Shown here one piece after another: positions 9,225-17,733 of a stretch of DNA of 64,000 bases (the first letter of the stretch is position 1; every line of letters begins with the position of its first letter). Made by a program: the position numbers and the translations under genes. Under the pieces are notes generated by a model, which saw only the letters and a list, made by a program, of their open reading frames with translations, was not told the DNA's origin and searched no databases. Origin of the DNA: Chloroflexota bacterium (GTDB taxonomy: Bacteria; Chloroflexota; Dehalococcoidia; Lucifugimonadales; Lucifugimonadaceae); assembly GCA_002721615.1 (NCBI GenBank), contig PBKW01000011.1:75211-139210 (forward strand), written 5' to 3'.

Positions 9225-10421
9225 TTATGTTCTATAGGCTGAATTAAAAACAACATATTCTTCAGTTAAATCACTGCCCCATGCAGATCCATGACCATCT
9301 CCAATGCCAAGATCAACTAATATCTCTACTTCAGATTTTGTAAGAGCAGCTATGACAGATGTTGGATTAAAAGGTATAGCTTTTCCTTCTTCGACAATTT
9401 GAATATCATTGATAAATATTTTTATCTTTTCTTCTATAATGGTCGAATCAGAATTACCTATAGCCATCATAATCCTGCCCCAATTAGGATCTCTTCCATA
9501 AACAGCAGTTTTAACAAGGTTCGAAGAAACTATTTCTTTAGCTATATGTCTAGCTTCAATACTATTTTTAGACCCCTGCACTCTTGCAGTAATTAAATGT
9601 TGTGCACCTTCTGCATCCATAGCAATTTTTTTAGATAAATCCTCAGCCACCATTTCTAAACCTTTGATGAATTCATCATGTATTGAAGAGTTTTCATCAA
9701 TTTTTTGACCTGATTCTCCATTAGCTAATAAAATTACTGAATCATTAGTACTAGTATCACCATCAACATCAATTTGATTAAAAGTTTTATCAACAACATC
9801 TTTCAAAATTTTCTTCAAATATGATGATTCAGATTTTGCATCTGTGGTAATGAAAGCTAACATTGTAGCCATATTGGGATGAATCATTCCTGAACCTTTG
9901 GCAACACCCGAGATATGAATTTTTCCACCTTCATTCTCAATTTCAAGAGATATTTCTTTAGTAATTGTATCTGTAGTAATAATAGATTTTGAAAAATCAG
10001 ATCCACCTAAATCAGAAACATTAATTTTACTTAAATTCTCTCTTATTAAACCCATCGGCAATTCTACTCCGATTACACCTGTACTGCATAAAACGAAATC
10101 TAGGTCAGTATTTAAATGTTTTTTTGTAAGGTCTATTAATTCTCTTGCGTCACTCATACCCTGATCTCCTACACAACAATTAGCTGATCCACTATTTACT
10201 ACTACGCCTTGAATAATATCAGGTAGAGATTTACTTAATGTTACTGAAGGAGAAACAATTTTATTTTTAGTAAATACACCAGCCCAATTTGATGGAGAAG
10301 AAGAATAAATTATTCCCAAATCATATTTATCTTCTCCAGGGCTTTTAAGTCCAGCATAAACTGCTCCAGCTTTAAATCCTTTTGGACTTGTAATAGAGCC
10401 TTTTTTTATAATTTTTATCAT
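9225..10421 (-). CDS. argJ: Bifunctional glutamate N-acetyltransferase / ornithine acetyltransferase
   Basis: ArgJ transfers acetyl from N-acetylornithine to glutamate, recycling the acetyl group. It is made as a precursor that cleaves itself at an Ala-Thr bond. The 398-residue product contains GSGMIHPNMATMLAFITTDA near residue 175. The Met-Ala-Thr-Met-Leu string is the self-cleavage site, with Thr as the new N-terminal nucleophile. VDGDTSTNDSV and GRDPNWGRIMMAIG are further family signatures. AAGGAT precedes the ATG by about 11 nt. It is the first gene of the minus-strand arginine run, so the promoter for argJBDGH should lie in 10422-10551. argC and argF are not in the window. Confidence 0.95.
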   Translation of the reverse strand: MIKIIKKGSITSPKGFKAGAVYAGLKSPGEDKYDLGIIYSSSPSNWAGVFTKNKIVSPSVTLSKSLPDIIQGVVVNSGSANCCVGDQGMSDARELIDLTKKHLNTDLDFVLCSTGVIGVELPMGLIRENLSKINVSDLGGSDFSKSIITTDTITKEISLEIENEGGKIHISGVAKGSGMIHPNMATMLAFITTDAKSESSYLKKILKDVVDKTFNQIDVDGDTSTNDSVILLANGESGQKIDENSSIHDEFIKGLEMVAEDLSKKIAMDAEGAQHLITARVQGSKNSIEARHIAKEIVSSNLVKTAVYGRDPNWGRIMMAIGNSDSTIIEEKIKIFINDIQIVEEGKAIPFNPTSVIAALTKSEVEILVDLGIGDGHGSAWGSDLTEEYVVFNSAYRT

Positions 10422-10507
10422 AATTTTACTATCCTTATTAATCCTAGTTTAGCAGAAATAAATATCTAGAATTTAACTTTTAATCATCAATATCACTTAT
10501 AGAGTAT

Positions 10508-10513
10508 TATAAT
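10508..10513 (+). promoter_or_regulatory. Putative -10 element for the epimerase gene
   Basis: A perfect TATAAT lies 38 nt before the TTG start of the plus-strand epimerase, in the 130-nt divergent spacer shared with argJ. No good TTGACA-like -35 box is visible at the expected distance, so this is a tentative assignment in an AT-rich spacer. Confidence 0.3.
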
Positions 10514-10551
10514 GTAATCTATTTTAATATTTCATACTAATTGGAGGTAGT

Positions 10552-11493
10552 TTGAAAAACAATAATTCAATATTAATTACAGGCGGAGCAGGATTTCTAG
10601 GTTCTCATCTAGTAGACACATTTATAGAAAAAGGCGACAAAATAGGAATTATTGATAATATATCTACAAATAATCATAGTGATTTTGTAAATCCTTACGC
10701 TGAATTTATTCAAATGGATATAAATGATATTGATATCAAAAAAATAATCAAAAAAAATAACCCAAGAATTATTATTCACTGTGCTAGCCAAACAAGTGTA
10801 TCAATATCTTCTAAAAACCCGAAAAATGATGCTGAAAATAATATTTTAGGAACTTTAAATTTACTAGAATCTTTAAACGATTATCAAGAATGTTACTTTG
10901 TATTCATTTCTACAGGAGGAGCTATATATGGAGAAAATCTTGAAAATTCCGTAGACGAAAATCACACTTGTTCTCCTAAATCTCCATATGGTTTATCAAA
11001 ATTAACAGTGGAGAATTACATAAAATATTTTTCTGAGTCAAAAGGACTTAAACATTTAATTGTTAGACCTGCTAATATTTTTGGGCCCAGACAAAATCCC
11101 TATGGAGAAGCTGGTGTAGTATCTATTTTTGCGAATTCAATGTTGAATAATAATAATGTATCTATATTCGGTGATGGAAACGATTTTAGAGACTATATTT
11201 ATGTTAATGATGTAGTAAATTTCATACAAAAAGCAATTGAAAAAAATGTTTCCGGTATATTTAATGTAGGAACAGGTATCCCTACCACTACTAACGAGGT
11301 TTTCTCAAATTTAGCCGAAATATTAAATTACACAAAAAAACCTAATTATCTACCTAGAAGACCCGGGGACATTAAAGGAATCACTCTTAATACACAAAAA
11401 GCTTTAAAGGAAATAAATTGGAGACCTACTACTAAATTTGAACATGGCTTGAAAGAGACAATATCTTTCTTAAAATCTGTTACTCTAAATTAA
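10552..11493 (+). CDS. NAD-dependent sugar-nucleotide epimerase/dehydratase (extended SDR)
   Basis: The 313-residue protein is an extended short-chain dehydrogenase acting on UDP- or similar nucleotide sugars, with a UDP-glucose/GlcNAc 4-epimerase-like pattern. It opens with ITGGAGFLGSHLVD (GxxGxxG NAD loop), then FISTGGAIYGE and SPYGLSKLTVENY, giving the Ser and Tyr-x3-Lys catalytic set. VRPANIFGPRQNPYGEAGV and DGNDFRDYIYVNDVV follow, typical of GalE-like enzymes. The start is TTG, supported by GGAGGT at 10543-10548. It precedes the O-antigen-ligase-like gene by 33 nt and so probably supplies a sugar nucleotide for surface glycan. Exact substrate cannot be read from sequence. Confidence 0.85.
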   Translation: MKNNNSILITGGAGFLGSHLVDTFIEKGDKIGIIDNISTNNHSDFVNPYAEFIQMDINDIDIKKIIKKNNPRIIIHCASQTSVSISSKNPKNDAENNILGTLNLLESLNDYQECYFVFISTGGAIYGENLENSVDENHTCSPKSPYGLSKLTVENYIKYFSESKGLKHLIVRPANIFGPRQNPYGEAGVVSIFANSMLNNNNVSIFGDGNDFRDYIYVNDVVNFIQKAIEKNVSGIFNVGTGIPTTTNEVFSNLAEILNYTKKPNYLPRRPGDIKGITLNTQKALKEINWRPTTKFEHGLKETISFLKSVTLN

Positions 11494-11526
11494 TCGATTA
11501 TATAAACTCTTCACCATTATGTTGAA

Positions 11527-14016
11527 ATGGAAAAATACCTAATCTGGATTATAAAATTATCAATTTCTGGATTATTCTTAACTCCTTTATTGGTATCACC
11601 TGAAACTATATATCCTTTTACTGTTGGAAAAGCTATATGGTTTCGAAGCTTAATAATAGTTTCAACTACTGCTTTCTTAATTTTAGTAATTAAGTACGGA
11701 GAAGAAAGACCCAAAATACCCTCAATAATTCTATTATTATTTGCCTTTTTAATAATTAATTTAATTTCAAGCTTCTTAGGCAATAGTTTTACAAAAAGCT
11801 TTTGGGGCACATGGCTTAGAATGGAAGGGATTATTACAATAATCTATATAATCTTAATGATTTTTGTAACAGTAAATTTTTTCAAGTTCTTAGATGAATG
11901 GAAAAATTTATTCATAATAAATTTTTTCATAGGATGCTGTGTTACATTAATTGCTTTAAGCCAATTTATAGGAATTCCTTTTAGTTTTCTTAATTTTCTC
12001 CCTATCACTATTACTTATCTTCCTCTAAATGAATCATACCCTGGATTTGGAGATACAGTCATAAATGCAAAAGTTAACGGAACATTGGCTAATCCTAATT
12101 TCCTAGCTCAATATTTATCAATTACTGTAATTATTGGATTGGGGTTATTAATAGAAAAAAGTAATTTCATAATTAAAAACTTTAAAACAAATAAAGATTT
12201 TATAAAAAATTCAAAAATAGAATTATTAAAATTTTCTTTAATTACTCTAGGAATATCAGCGAGTTTATTCACAATAATATTAAGTGGATCAAGAGGAGCT
12301 TTATTAGGATTATTTGCTGCAATTTTAGTAACAATTCCATTCTTAATTATTAAAATAAATAATAAATATTTAAAATATACTTTTATATCTTTATTTTTCT
12401 CTTCCCTAATAATTACATTTTCAAGTATTTTGTACCTGACTTTTGCTATAGATTGGTCAATAGACAAATATAGAAATAGAATATTAGAAGAAAATTTACC
12501 AAAATCTATCCTAGAAAAAATCACCTTAGAAAAAACTGATAATTCATTCTTTAATAAAGAAAAATTTTACAAATATGGAATGTTAGATTTTGGAACTAAA
12601 ATAAAAACTCCATTTGTAGATCAAGACCCAAATGCTAATTATGATTTCTATAGACCATTGTTGAAAACTACTATAGAAAATTTAATTTTTGATGTAGATA
12701 AATTAGAAGAAAATAATTTTGAATGTAATGAAAAATTATTAGCCCTCAACGAAATAATAATATGGGAAAACAGTGACAATCCAGATTTTTTTGGATATTT
12801 AACTTCTGAACAATATTATGAGTTACCCAGTGGTAAAAAAATAACTTTAGCTGGAAGTTTAAGTACAGGAGGAGATTATACTAAGTGTAATTCTATTTAC
12901 AAGATATTGTACAAAATACATCCATCTATATCTTATATGATTAAAGGAGGAATTGATCTAAACAATAGAAAAATTACCTATAGAATGGCACTAGAAGCCT
13001 TTAAAGAGAAACCTATCCTAGGATTTGGTACTGAAAATTTTTCTTACATTTTTTATAAATACTTAAGGGGAACAGATTTTGATGGTTACTCACCTTCAAA
13101 ATGGGACAGAACTCACAGTAGACCTCTAGATATACTAACTTCTACAGGTGTATTAGGGTTTACAATATGGAGCTTAATTTGGCTATGGATAATTTATGCA
13201 ATAATAAAAAATTTCAAAGACAACCATCAAAATACCTTTTACATTTTCATAGCTGGAGCATTAACATCATTTTTTGTTAATAATCTTTTAGTATTTCCAA
13301 CAATATCAACTTATATACAATACTCATTACTAATTTCCTTTCTAGCAAGGTCTCAAATAGGATTTCATGAAAATTCAAATATTCAATATGATTCAGAAAA
13401 AGATATTGAATTCAAAAACTTTTTAGTGACTTCAGTTTTTTCAATAAGTTTAATTAGTTTCTATTTCTTAATAATTAATCCTTTTTCTGCATCTCATAAT
13501 CAAATTCCAAAAGGAGAAAATAACGATCTTGAAATTTATAGCAATAAATTATCATCTTTTCCAGAAATGTCTATTCTAGGTAGAACCAATTTAGTATATC
13601 AAATTCTAATAGACTGGGATTCAATTCTAAGTTCTGCAAAATCTAAAGAAGAAAAACAAGAAATAATAGCAAAAATTGTTTCAGTAATAGAATCAAATGC
13701 AAAAGATAGTCTTGATAAAGATCCAAATGATTTTGATATGAATTTAGCTATGTGGAATTTTTATACAAGAATCTATTTATATGATCAATCATATATAAAC
13801 AAAATAGAAGAAAAATCTAAAAAATTAATTGAACTATCTCCCACTAATCTCTCATCTCAGGAAACAATGATAAAGACATCAGTACTAAAAAAAGATCTAG
13901 ATAGCGCGAAAAAATGGAACAAAATTTGGATAGAAGATCATCCAAATTTACATACATTAGATAAGTATCACTGGGATTCTTTAATTGCATCTCTTGAAAA
14001 TGAATTACAAAATTAA
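11527..14016 (+). CDS. O-antigen ligase/polymerase-like membrane protein with large extracytoplasmic insert and TPR-like C terminus
   Basis: This 829-residue polytopic membrane protein is of the Wzy/WaaL (PF04932-like) type, which polymerises or ligates lipid-linked glycans outside the membrane. About nine hydrophobic segments fill residues 1-308. LSGSRGALLGLFAAI near 253 is the conserved Ser-Arg-Gly loop. ILGFGTENF near 497 and DRTHSRPLDILTSTGVLG near 522 match the GxGxxxF and DRAHN motifs of the catalytic periplasmic loop. Between them, residues about 310-483 form an extra hydrophilic domain. Two or three more membrane spans follow, and from about residue 650 a helical TPR-like region ends the protein. 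An ATG at 11519 stops within eight codons, so 11527 is used. It overlaps the convergent gene by 4 nt. Confidence 0.8.
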   Translation: MEKYLIWIIKLSISGLFLTPLLVSPETIYPFTVGKAIWFRSLIIVSTTAFLILVIKYGEERPKIPSIILLLFAFLIINLISSFLGNSFTKSFWGTWLRMEGIITIIYIILMIFVTVNFFKFLDEWKNLFIINFFIGCCVTLIALSQFIGIPFSFLNFLPITITYLPLNESYPGFGDTVINAKVNGTLANPNFLAQYLSITVIIGLGLLIEKSNFIIKNFKTNKDFIKNSKIELLKFSLITLGISASLFTIILSGSRGALLGLFAAILVTIPFLIIKINNKYLKYTFISLFFSSLIITFSSILYLTFAIDWSIDKYRNRILEENLPKSILEKITLEKTDNSFFNKEKFYKYGMLDFGTKIKTPFVDQDPNANYDFYRPLLKTTIENLIFDVDKLEENNFECNEKLLALNEIIIWENSDNPDFFGYLTSEQYYELPSGKKITLAGSLSTGGDYTKCNSIYKILYKIHPSISYMIKGGIDLNNRKITYRMALEAFKEKPILGFGTENFSYIFYKYLRGTDFDGYSPSKWDRTHSRPLDILTSTGVLGFTIWSLIWLWIIYAIIKNFKDNHQNTFYIFIAGALTSFFVNNLLVFPTISTYIQYSLLISFLARSQIGFHENSNIQYDSEKDIEFKNFLVTSVFSISLISFYFLIINPFSASHNQIPKGENNDLEIYSNKLSSFPEMSILGRTNLVYQILIDWDSILSSAKSKEEKQEIIAKIVSVIESNAKDSLDKDPNDFDMNLAMWNFYTRIYLYDQSYINKIEEKSKKLIELSPTNLSSQETMIKTSVLKKDLDSAKKWNKIWIEDHPNLHTLDKYHWDSLIASLENELQN

Positions 14017-14654
14017 TTTTCTGGAGAGTCCCATCTTGCAGTCAAACTATTGAATACTGAGATAAAAATTATCTTCAAGTCAAAAATTAAACTCATTTTT
14101 TTTGAATATTCGATATCAAACTTCAATTTGTCTTCTGGATTTAAATCGTAAGACCCTTTTATCTGAGCCAAACCTGAAAGACCTGGAGTAACTTCTAATC
14201 TTTTGTCAAAACCTGGAATCTTTTTAGAAAATTCTTTGTGCAATTCTGGTCTTTCTGCTCTTGGTCCCACAAAACTCATTTCACCTTTAAAAATATTTAT
14301 TAATTGTGGAATTTCATCTATTGCTGTTCTTCTTAAAAAATTCCCAACCTTAGTGATCCTAGGATCATCTTTAGAAGACCAAACAGGGCCTGTCATTTTT
14401 TCAGCATCAGGTACCATAGTTCTAAATTTAAATACCTTAAAATTTTTCTTATTTTTTCCTATCCTTTCTTGAGAGTAAAAAATTGGACCTTTATCTTCAA
14501 ACCAAATTAATAAAGGAACAATAAAAATCACAATTATCCAAAAAGGCCACAATAAAGGAAAAATAAGACCCCCAATTATCATGGAAATATCCAAAACTCT
14601 TTTTAATTTATATCTATTAGAATTCAAGATTTTTCCCACCTTCCTGTACTCCAT
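14013..14654 (-). CDS. Undecaprenyl-phosphate sugar phosphotransferase (WcaJ/ExoY type)
   Basis: These enzymes start lipid-linked glycan synthesis by putting a sugar-1-phosphate on undecaprenyl phosphate. After a single N-terminal hydrophobic segment (ISMIIGGLIFPLLWPFWIIV) come the conserved blocks IFYSQERIGKNKKNFKVFKFRTM, split here as SQERIG and FKFRTMVPDAE, then LRRTAIDEIPQLINIFKGEM, FVGPRAERPE and RLEVTPGLSGLAQIKG. The longest frame begins at 14807, deep inside the upstream glycosyltransferase. I use the ATG at 14652-14654, giving 213 residues, the usual size of the short ExoY-like form. A TTG at 14630 just before the upstream stop is another option. It is the last gene of a five-gene minus-strand glycan operon. 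Confidence 0.85.
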   Translation of the reverse strand: MEYRKVGKILNSNRYKLKRVLDISMIIGGLIFPLLWPFWIIVIFIVPLLIWFEDKGPIFYSQERIGKNKKNFKVFKFRTMVPDAEKMTGPVWSSKDDPRITKVGNFLRRTAIDEIPQLINIFKGEMSFVGPRAERPELHKEFSKKIPGFDKRLEVTPGLSGLAQIKGSYDLNPEDKLKFDIEYSKKMSLIFDLKIIFISVFNSLTARWDSPEN

Positions 14655-15667
14655 CTTAAAAGTCCATATAAAAAACCAAACCCCCAAGAAATATGCATCA
14701 ACAAAACAATTATAGGGATTAAAAAAATATTTATGATTTTTGGAGAATCCTTCCAAATATCTACAATCATTATTAACCAAAAAAAACTTAAAATTCCTGC
14801 TATCCAATTCACAATTTGTAAATATGGGTAGGGTAATATTAAATTTCCTGTCCCTAAAGTAAACAAAAATAAAACAAATAATACTGGAGCTAATTGTCTT
14901 TTTTTAAGAGAATCCGGGTGAATAGACAATGTCTTAGTTTTCCATAAACCATATCTAAAAAATTGTTTTAATAATCCTAAGAAATTTGTTCTAACAAAAT
15001 AATTTACTATTAAATCAGGGTTAATAGTTATTAAATTATTATTTAAAAATTTTCTTATTCTAATATTTAATTCATAGTCCTCATTAATTTGAAATTCCTC
15101 ATTAAAACCACCTAATTTTACTAAATCTGCTTTCCACCAACAACCTAGATAAGCAGTATCACTTTCCAATTTTTTATTTCCAGTTTTTCTATATTTGACA
15201 CCACCCATACCAAAAGTTGAATTCATAACTAAAGCAACTCCTTCTGAGAAATAATTTTCACCTACTGCTTTCTGAATAGATCCAGCATTTCCTACTTCAA
15301 GATTTTTTTGTAATGCTTCTACACAAAGATCAAGATAATTTTCAGGATAAACAGAATGAGCATCTGCTCTAATAATAATTTGAGAATCTGAGCCAACTTC
15401 TAATATATTTGAAGAACTATTTTCAATACCTAAATTAAGTGCCGAAGCTTGATATATCTTCGGATTATCTAAAATTTTTAAATTCAAATGTTGAAATTTT
15501 TCTCTAATTATATTTAAAGTATTATCAGAACTTTTCCCATCAACAATAATAAATTCAGTGGAATTTATTACATTTGATCCTTTAAGAAGAGAATTTATAC
15601 AATCTTCAATATACTCCTCCTCATTTCTTGTTGGAATTATAACTGTTTTAGAAATTTTAGTGACCAT
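14624..15667 (-). CDS. Family 2 glycosyltransferase, ExoA-like, membrane-anchored
   Basis: The N-terminal GT-A domain begins KTVIIPTRNEEEYIEDCINSLL and has IIVDGKSSDNT, then ADAHSVYPENYL (a DxD-like ADAH) and NEDYELNIRIRK, typical of GT2 enzymes making exopolysaccharide (ExoA-like succinoglycan transferases). The C-terminal 90 residues contain about three hydrophobic spans. The frame is open to 15688, but the ATG at 15665-15667 follows the upstream stop as TGA T ATG with GGAAGG upstream, so I start there (347 residues). Acceptor and donor are unknown. Confidence 0.83.
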   Translation of the reverse strand: MVTKISKTVIIPTRNEEEYIEDCINSLLKGSNVINSTEFIIVDGKSSDNTLNIIREKFQHLNLKILDNPKIYQASALNLGIENSSSNILEVGSDSQIIIRADAHSVYPENYLDLCVEALQKNLEVGNAGSIQKAVGENYFSEGVALVMNSTFGMGGVKYRKTGNKKLESDTAYLGCWWKADLVKLGGFNEEFQINEDYELNIRIRKFLNNNLITINPDLIVNYFVRTNFLGLLKQFFRYGLWKTKTLSIHPDSLKKRQLAPVLFVLFLFTLGTGNLILPYPYLQIVNWIAGILSFFWLIMIVDIWKDSPKIINIFLIPIIVLLMHISWGFGFLYGLLRWSTGRWEKS

Positions 15668-15668
15668 A

Positions 15669-16595
15669 TCAATACCACAGCCTTCCATAATTCTTTTTTA
15701 AATATTTCAAGTTTTCAGAATCAAATGGCTTCCTTTTTAGATATTTTAATTTTAATAATCCATCTCTCAAAGCAAAAAAATATTTTATCAACTGAAACTT
15801 GAACAAAGATTTAATGAAATAATATGAACACCAAATGAATAAATGAGAAATAAAATAAATTTTTGGTAAATGTTTATAAGAAACCCAAATTCTATTTCTA
15901 ATACTATAGTAGGTTTCATCCTTTAATTGATTTTTTTTATTTACAACAGACCTTTGAGGTTCATGAATTACCTTAACTATTGGAAAATAAATAATATTTC
16001 CTCTTTCCTTAATAATAGATGAGCTTAAATCTAATTCCTCAAGTCCATAAAAAAAATCATCATCATATCCACCAATTTTTTCAAAAACTTCTCTTAATAA
16101 AACATGTCCTGCGCCAACATAATACGATACTTCAGTTTCTTCATTATGAATATTTTTCTTGAAAATTCTTTCTAAACGACTAAAAGGAATTTGTAGTCCT
16201 TCTGTTCCTTCACGCAAAATTATCTTAAAAGCCATAGCAGCAAGACCTTCAGATGAAGAAAATTTCTTTAATATTTTTTCTAAACAATTTTCATCTTCAA
16301 AATATGCATCATCATCTAAAAAAACCATTATGGATCCAGAAGAATTTTCGACAAGTTTGTTTCTAGCACCAGCTACTCCAGAAGGCATATCTGATCTTAT
16401 CCAGTCAATCTGAAAATCAGAAAATTTTTCTGCTAACTCATCCTTAATGTTTACTTTGGAAGCATCATCCAATACAACTACTCTTGGATTTATTGATTGA
16501 TTAACAGAACTTCTAATCGCCCTTTCAATTTGTTTAACTCTGTCCTTAGTAGCAATAAGAACAGTAATATCTTTACTGTGGTACATTTTCTTCAA
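15669..16595 (-). CDS. Family 2 glycosyltransferase
   Basis: A 308-residue GT2 protein. ITVLIATKDRVKQIERAIRS, VVLDDASKVN and IMVFLDDDAYFED (the DxD metal site) are followed by YYVGAGHVLLREVFEKIGGYDDDFFYGLEELDLS, here cited by its parts GAGHVLL and GLEELDLS, the acceptor-side ED motif. The C terminus has a short amphipathic membrane-like helix (YFISHLFIWCSYYFIKSLF). The gene may start at the ATG at 16586 rather than 16595. Either way it overlaps the end of the preceding GT4 gene, so translation is likely coupled. Its sugar specificity cannot be told. Confidence 0.82.
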   Translation of the reverse strand: MKKMYHSKDITVLIATKDRVKQIERAIRSSVNQSINPRVVVLDDASKVNIKDELAEKFSDFQIDWIRSDMPSGVAGARNKLVENSSGSIMVFLDDDAYFEDENCLEKILKKFSSSEGLAAMAFKIILREGTEGLQIPFSRLERIFKKNIHNEETEVSYYVGAGHVLLREVFEKIGGYDDDFFYGLEELDLSSSIIKERGNIIYFPIVKVIHEPQRSVVNKKNQLKDETYYSIRNRIWVSYKHLPKIYFISHLFIWCSYYFIKSLFKFQLIKYFFALRDGLLKLKYLKRKPFDSENLKYLKKNYGRLWY

Positions 16596-17724
16596 AATAA
16601 TTAGAGAATTTAGTTAAATATTTTTTTGCTGAAGTTTCAAGTGAAAATCTAGCAATATTTTTTAACCCTAATTCCGAATGAAATAAAGCAATTTTAGGGT
16701 TCTGCAAATATTTTTCTATAGAATTTTTCATTTCATTCACATCATTTTTTCTTGTAATTATTCCAGCATCACCATTCATCAAAATTTCTCCCAAACCTCC
16801 TTCTTCACAAGAAGAAATTATAGGAGTTTTTAAAGCTTGAGCTTCTATTGCCACTCTCGGCAATCCTTCCCATAAAGAAGGAATAACTAAAATTTCTGCA
16901 TGTTCAATATATCCAAATGGATCTTCTATTTTACCTAAAAATAAAACATGTGAATTAATTTTCAATCTATTGACCAAATTTTTCAATTTACTCTTTTGTT
17001 CACCATCACCAATAATAATTAGTTTAAGGCCATTTGAGTGATCTAAAAGACTAAATGCTTTGATAAGCATGGAAAAATTTTTCTGTTTAGTAAGTCTCCC
17101 TAATCCAAGAATATACTTATAGTCTAAATTTATAAATTCTGATTTACATTGAATTTCATTTTGATTTTCAAAGTGAGGATTGTATATAAAATTCACATTC
17201 TTTGAAACTCCAGTCATTTTGATAACTTTTTTCATTAATCCTTCTGATTCTGCAAAAACATCTTTGGAATCATTAAACATTTTTCTCCAAACCATTTTTC
17301 TAAATATATTTTCTCTTGGAAAACCTTGAAGACTAATAACAAAATTAATTTCTTTAGATTTCCCAGAAATTTTCAAAGCTAACCATGCTATAGAAGGCAT
17401 CATAGAAGCAAATAATATTTCTGTTTTATTGGATTTCAAATAAGATGCCAATGAAAAAATTGTCCTGATTCCAATTAATAAAGAAACAAAACGAAATATA
17501 AAAAAACCCTTAGTAGGCATCCTTTTAAAATTTGTGGAGAGATAAGTGATTTTCATATTTTTTTCTAATTTGAGGCCTTCCCATTCTTTATGAACACTCA
17601 AAAGATTCACATTATAATCATTCTGAGAAAACACCTTAGCTAATCCAAAAGTTGCTCTTTTTACTCCTACAGGGTTTAAAAAAGGAGAAAAAACAGCGAT
17701 GTTTTTATTTAATATTTGTTTCAT
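16573..17724 (-). CDS. Family 4 glycosyltransferase
   Basis: A 383-residue GT-B fold transferase. The C-terminal nucleotide-sugar domain shows YILGLGRLTKQKNFSMLIKAF, LIIIGDGEQKSKLKNLV, VLFLGKIEDPFGYIEHAEI and the EX7E-type block IPSLWEGLPRVAIEAQ, all standard for retaining GT4 enzymes. The N-terminal half has a hydrophobic segment near residues 75-95 that probably sits against the membrane. It is 9 nt after the first GT4 gene of the operon. It probably adds one residue of the surface glycan repeat. Confidence 0.85.
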   Translation of the reverse strand: MKQILNKNIAVFSPFLNPVGVKRATFGLAKVFSQNDYNVNLLSVHKEWEGLKLEKNMKITYLSTNFKRMPTKGFFIFRFVSLLIGIRTIFSLASYLKSNKTEILFASMMPSIAWLALKISGKSKEINFVISLQGFPRENIFRKMVWRKMFNDSKDVFAESEGLMKKVIKMTGVSKNVNFIYNPHFENQNEIQCKSEFINLDYKYILGLGRLTKQKNFSMLIKAFSLLDHSNGLKLIIIGDGEQKSKLKNLVNRLKINSHVLFLGKIEDPFGYIEHAEILVIPSLWEGLPRVAIEAQALKTPIISSCEEGGLGEILMNGDAGIITRKNDVNEMKNSIEKYLQNPKIALFHSELGLKNIARFSLETSAKKYLTKFSNYFEENVPQ

Positions 17725-17733
17725 TGTTATCTT

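Noticed and set aside
12108-12524. 138-residue open frame on minus inside the O-antigen-ligase-like gene
   Set aside because: Antisense to hydrophobic membrane segments, which readily leave open frames in AT-rich DNA; no family features.
14655-14807. Extension of the phosphosugar transferase to 14807
   Set aside because: The extra 51 residues lie inside the upstream glycosyltransferase coding sequence and match no family feature.
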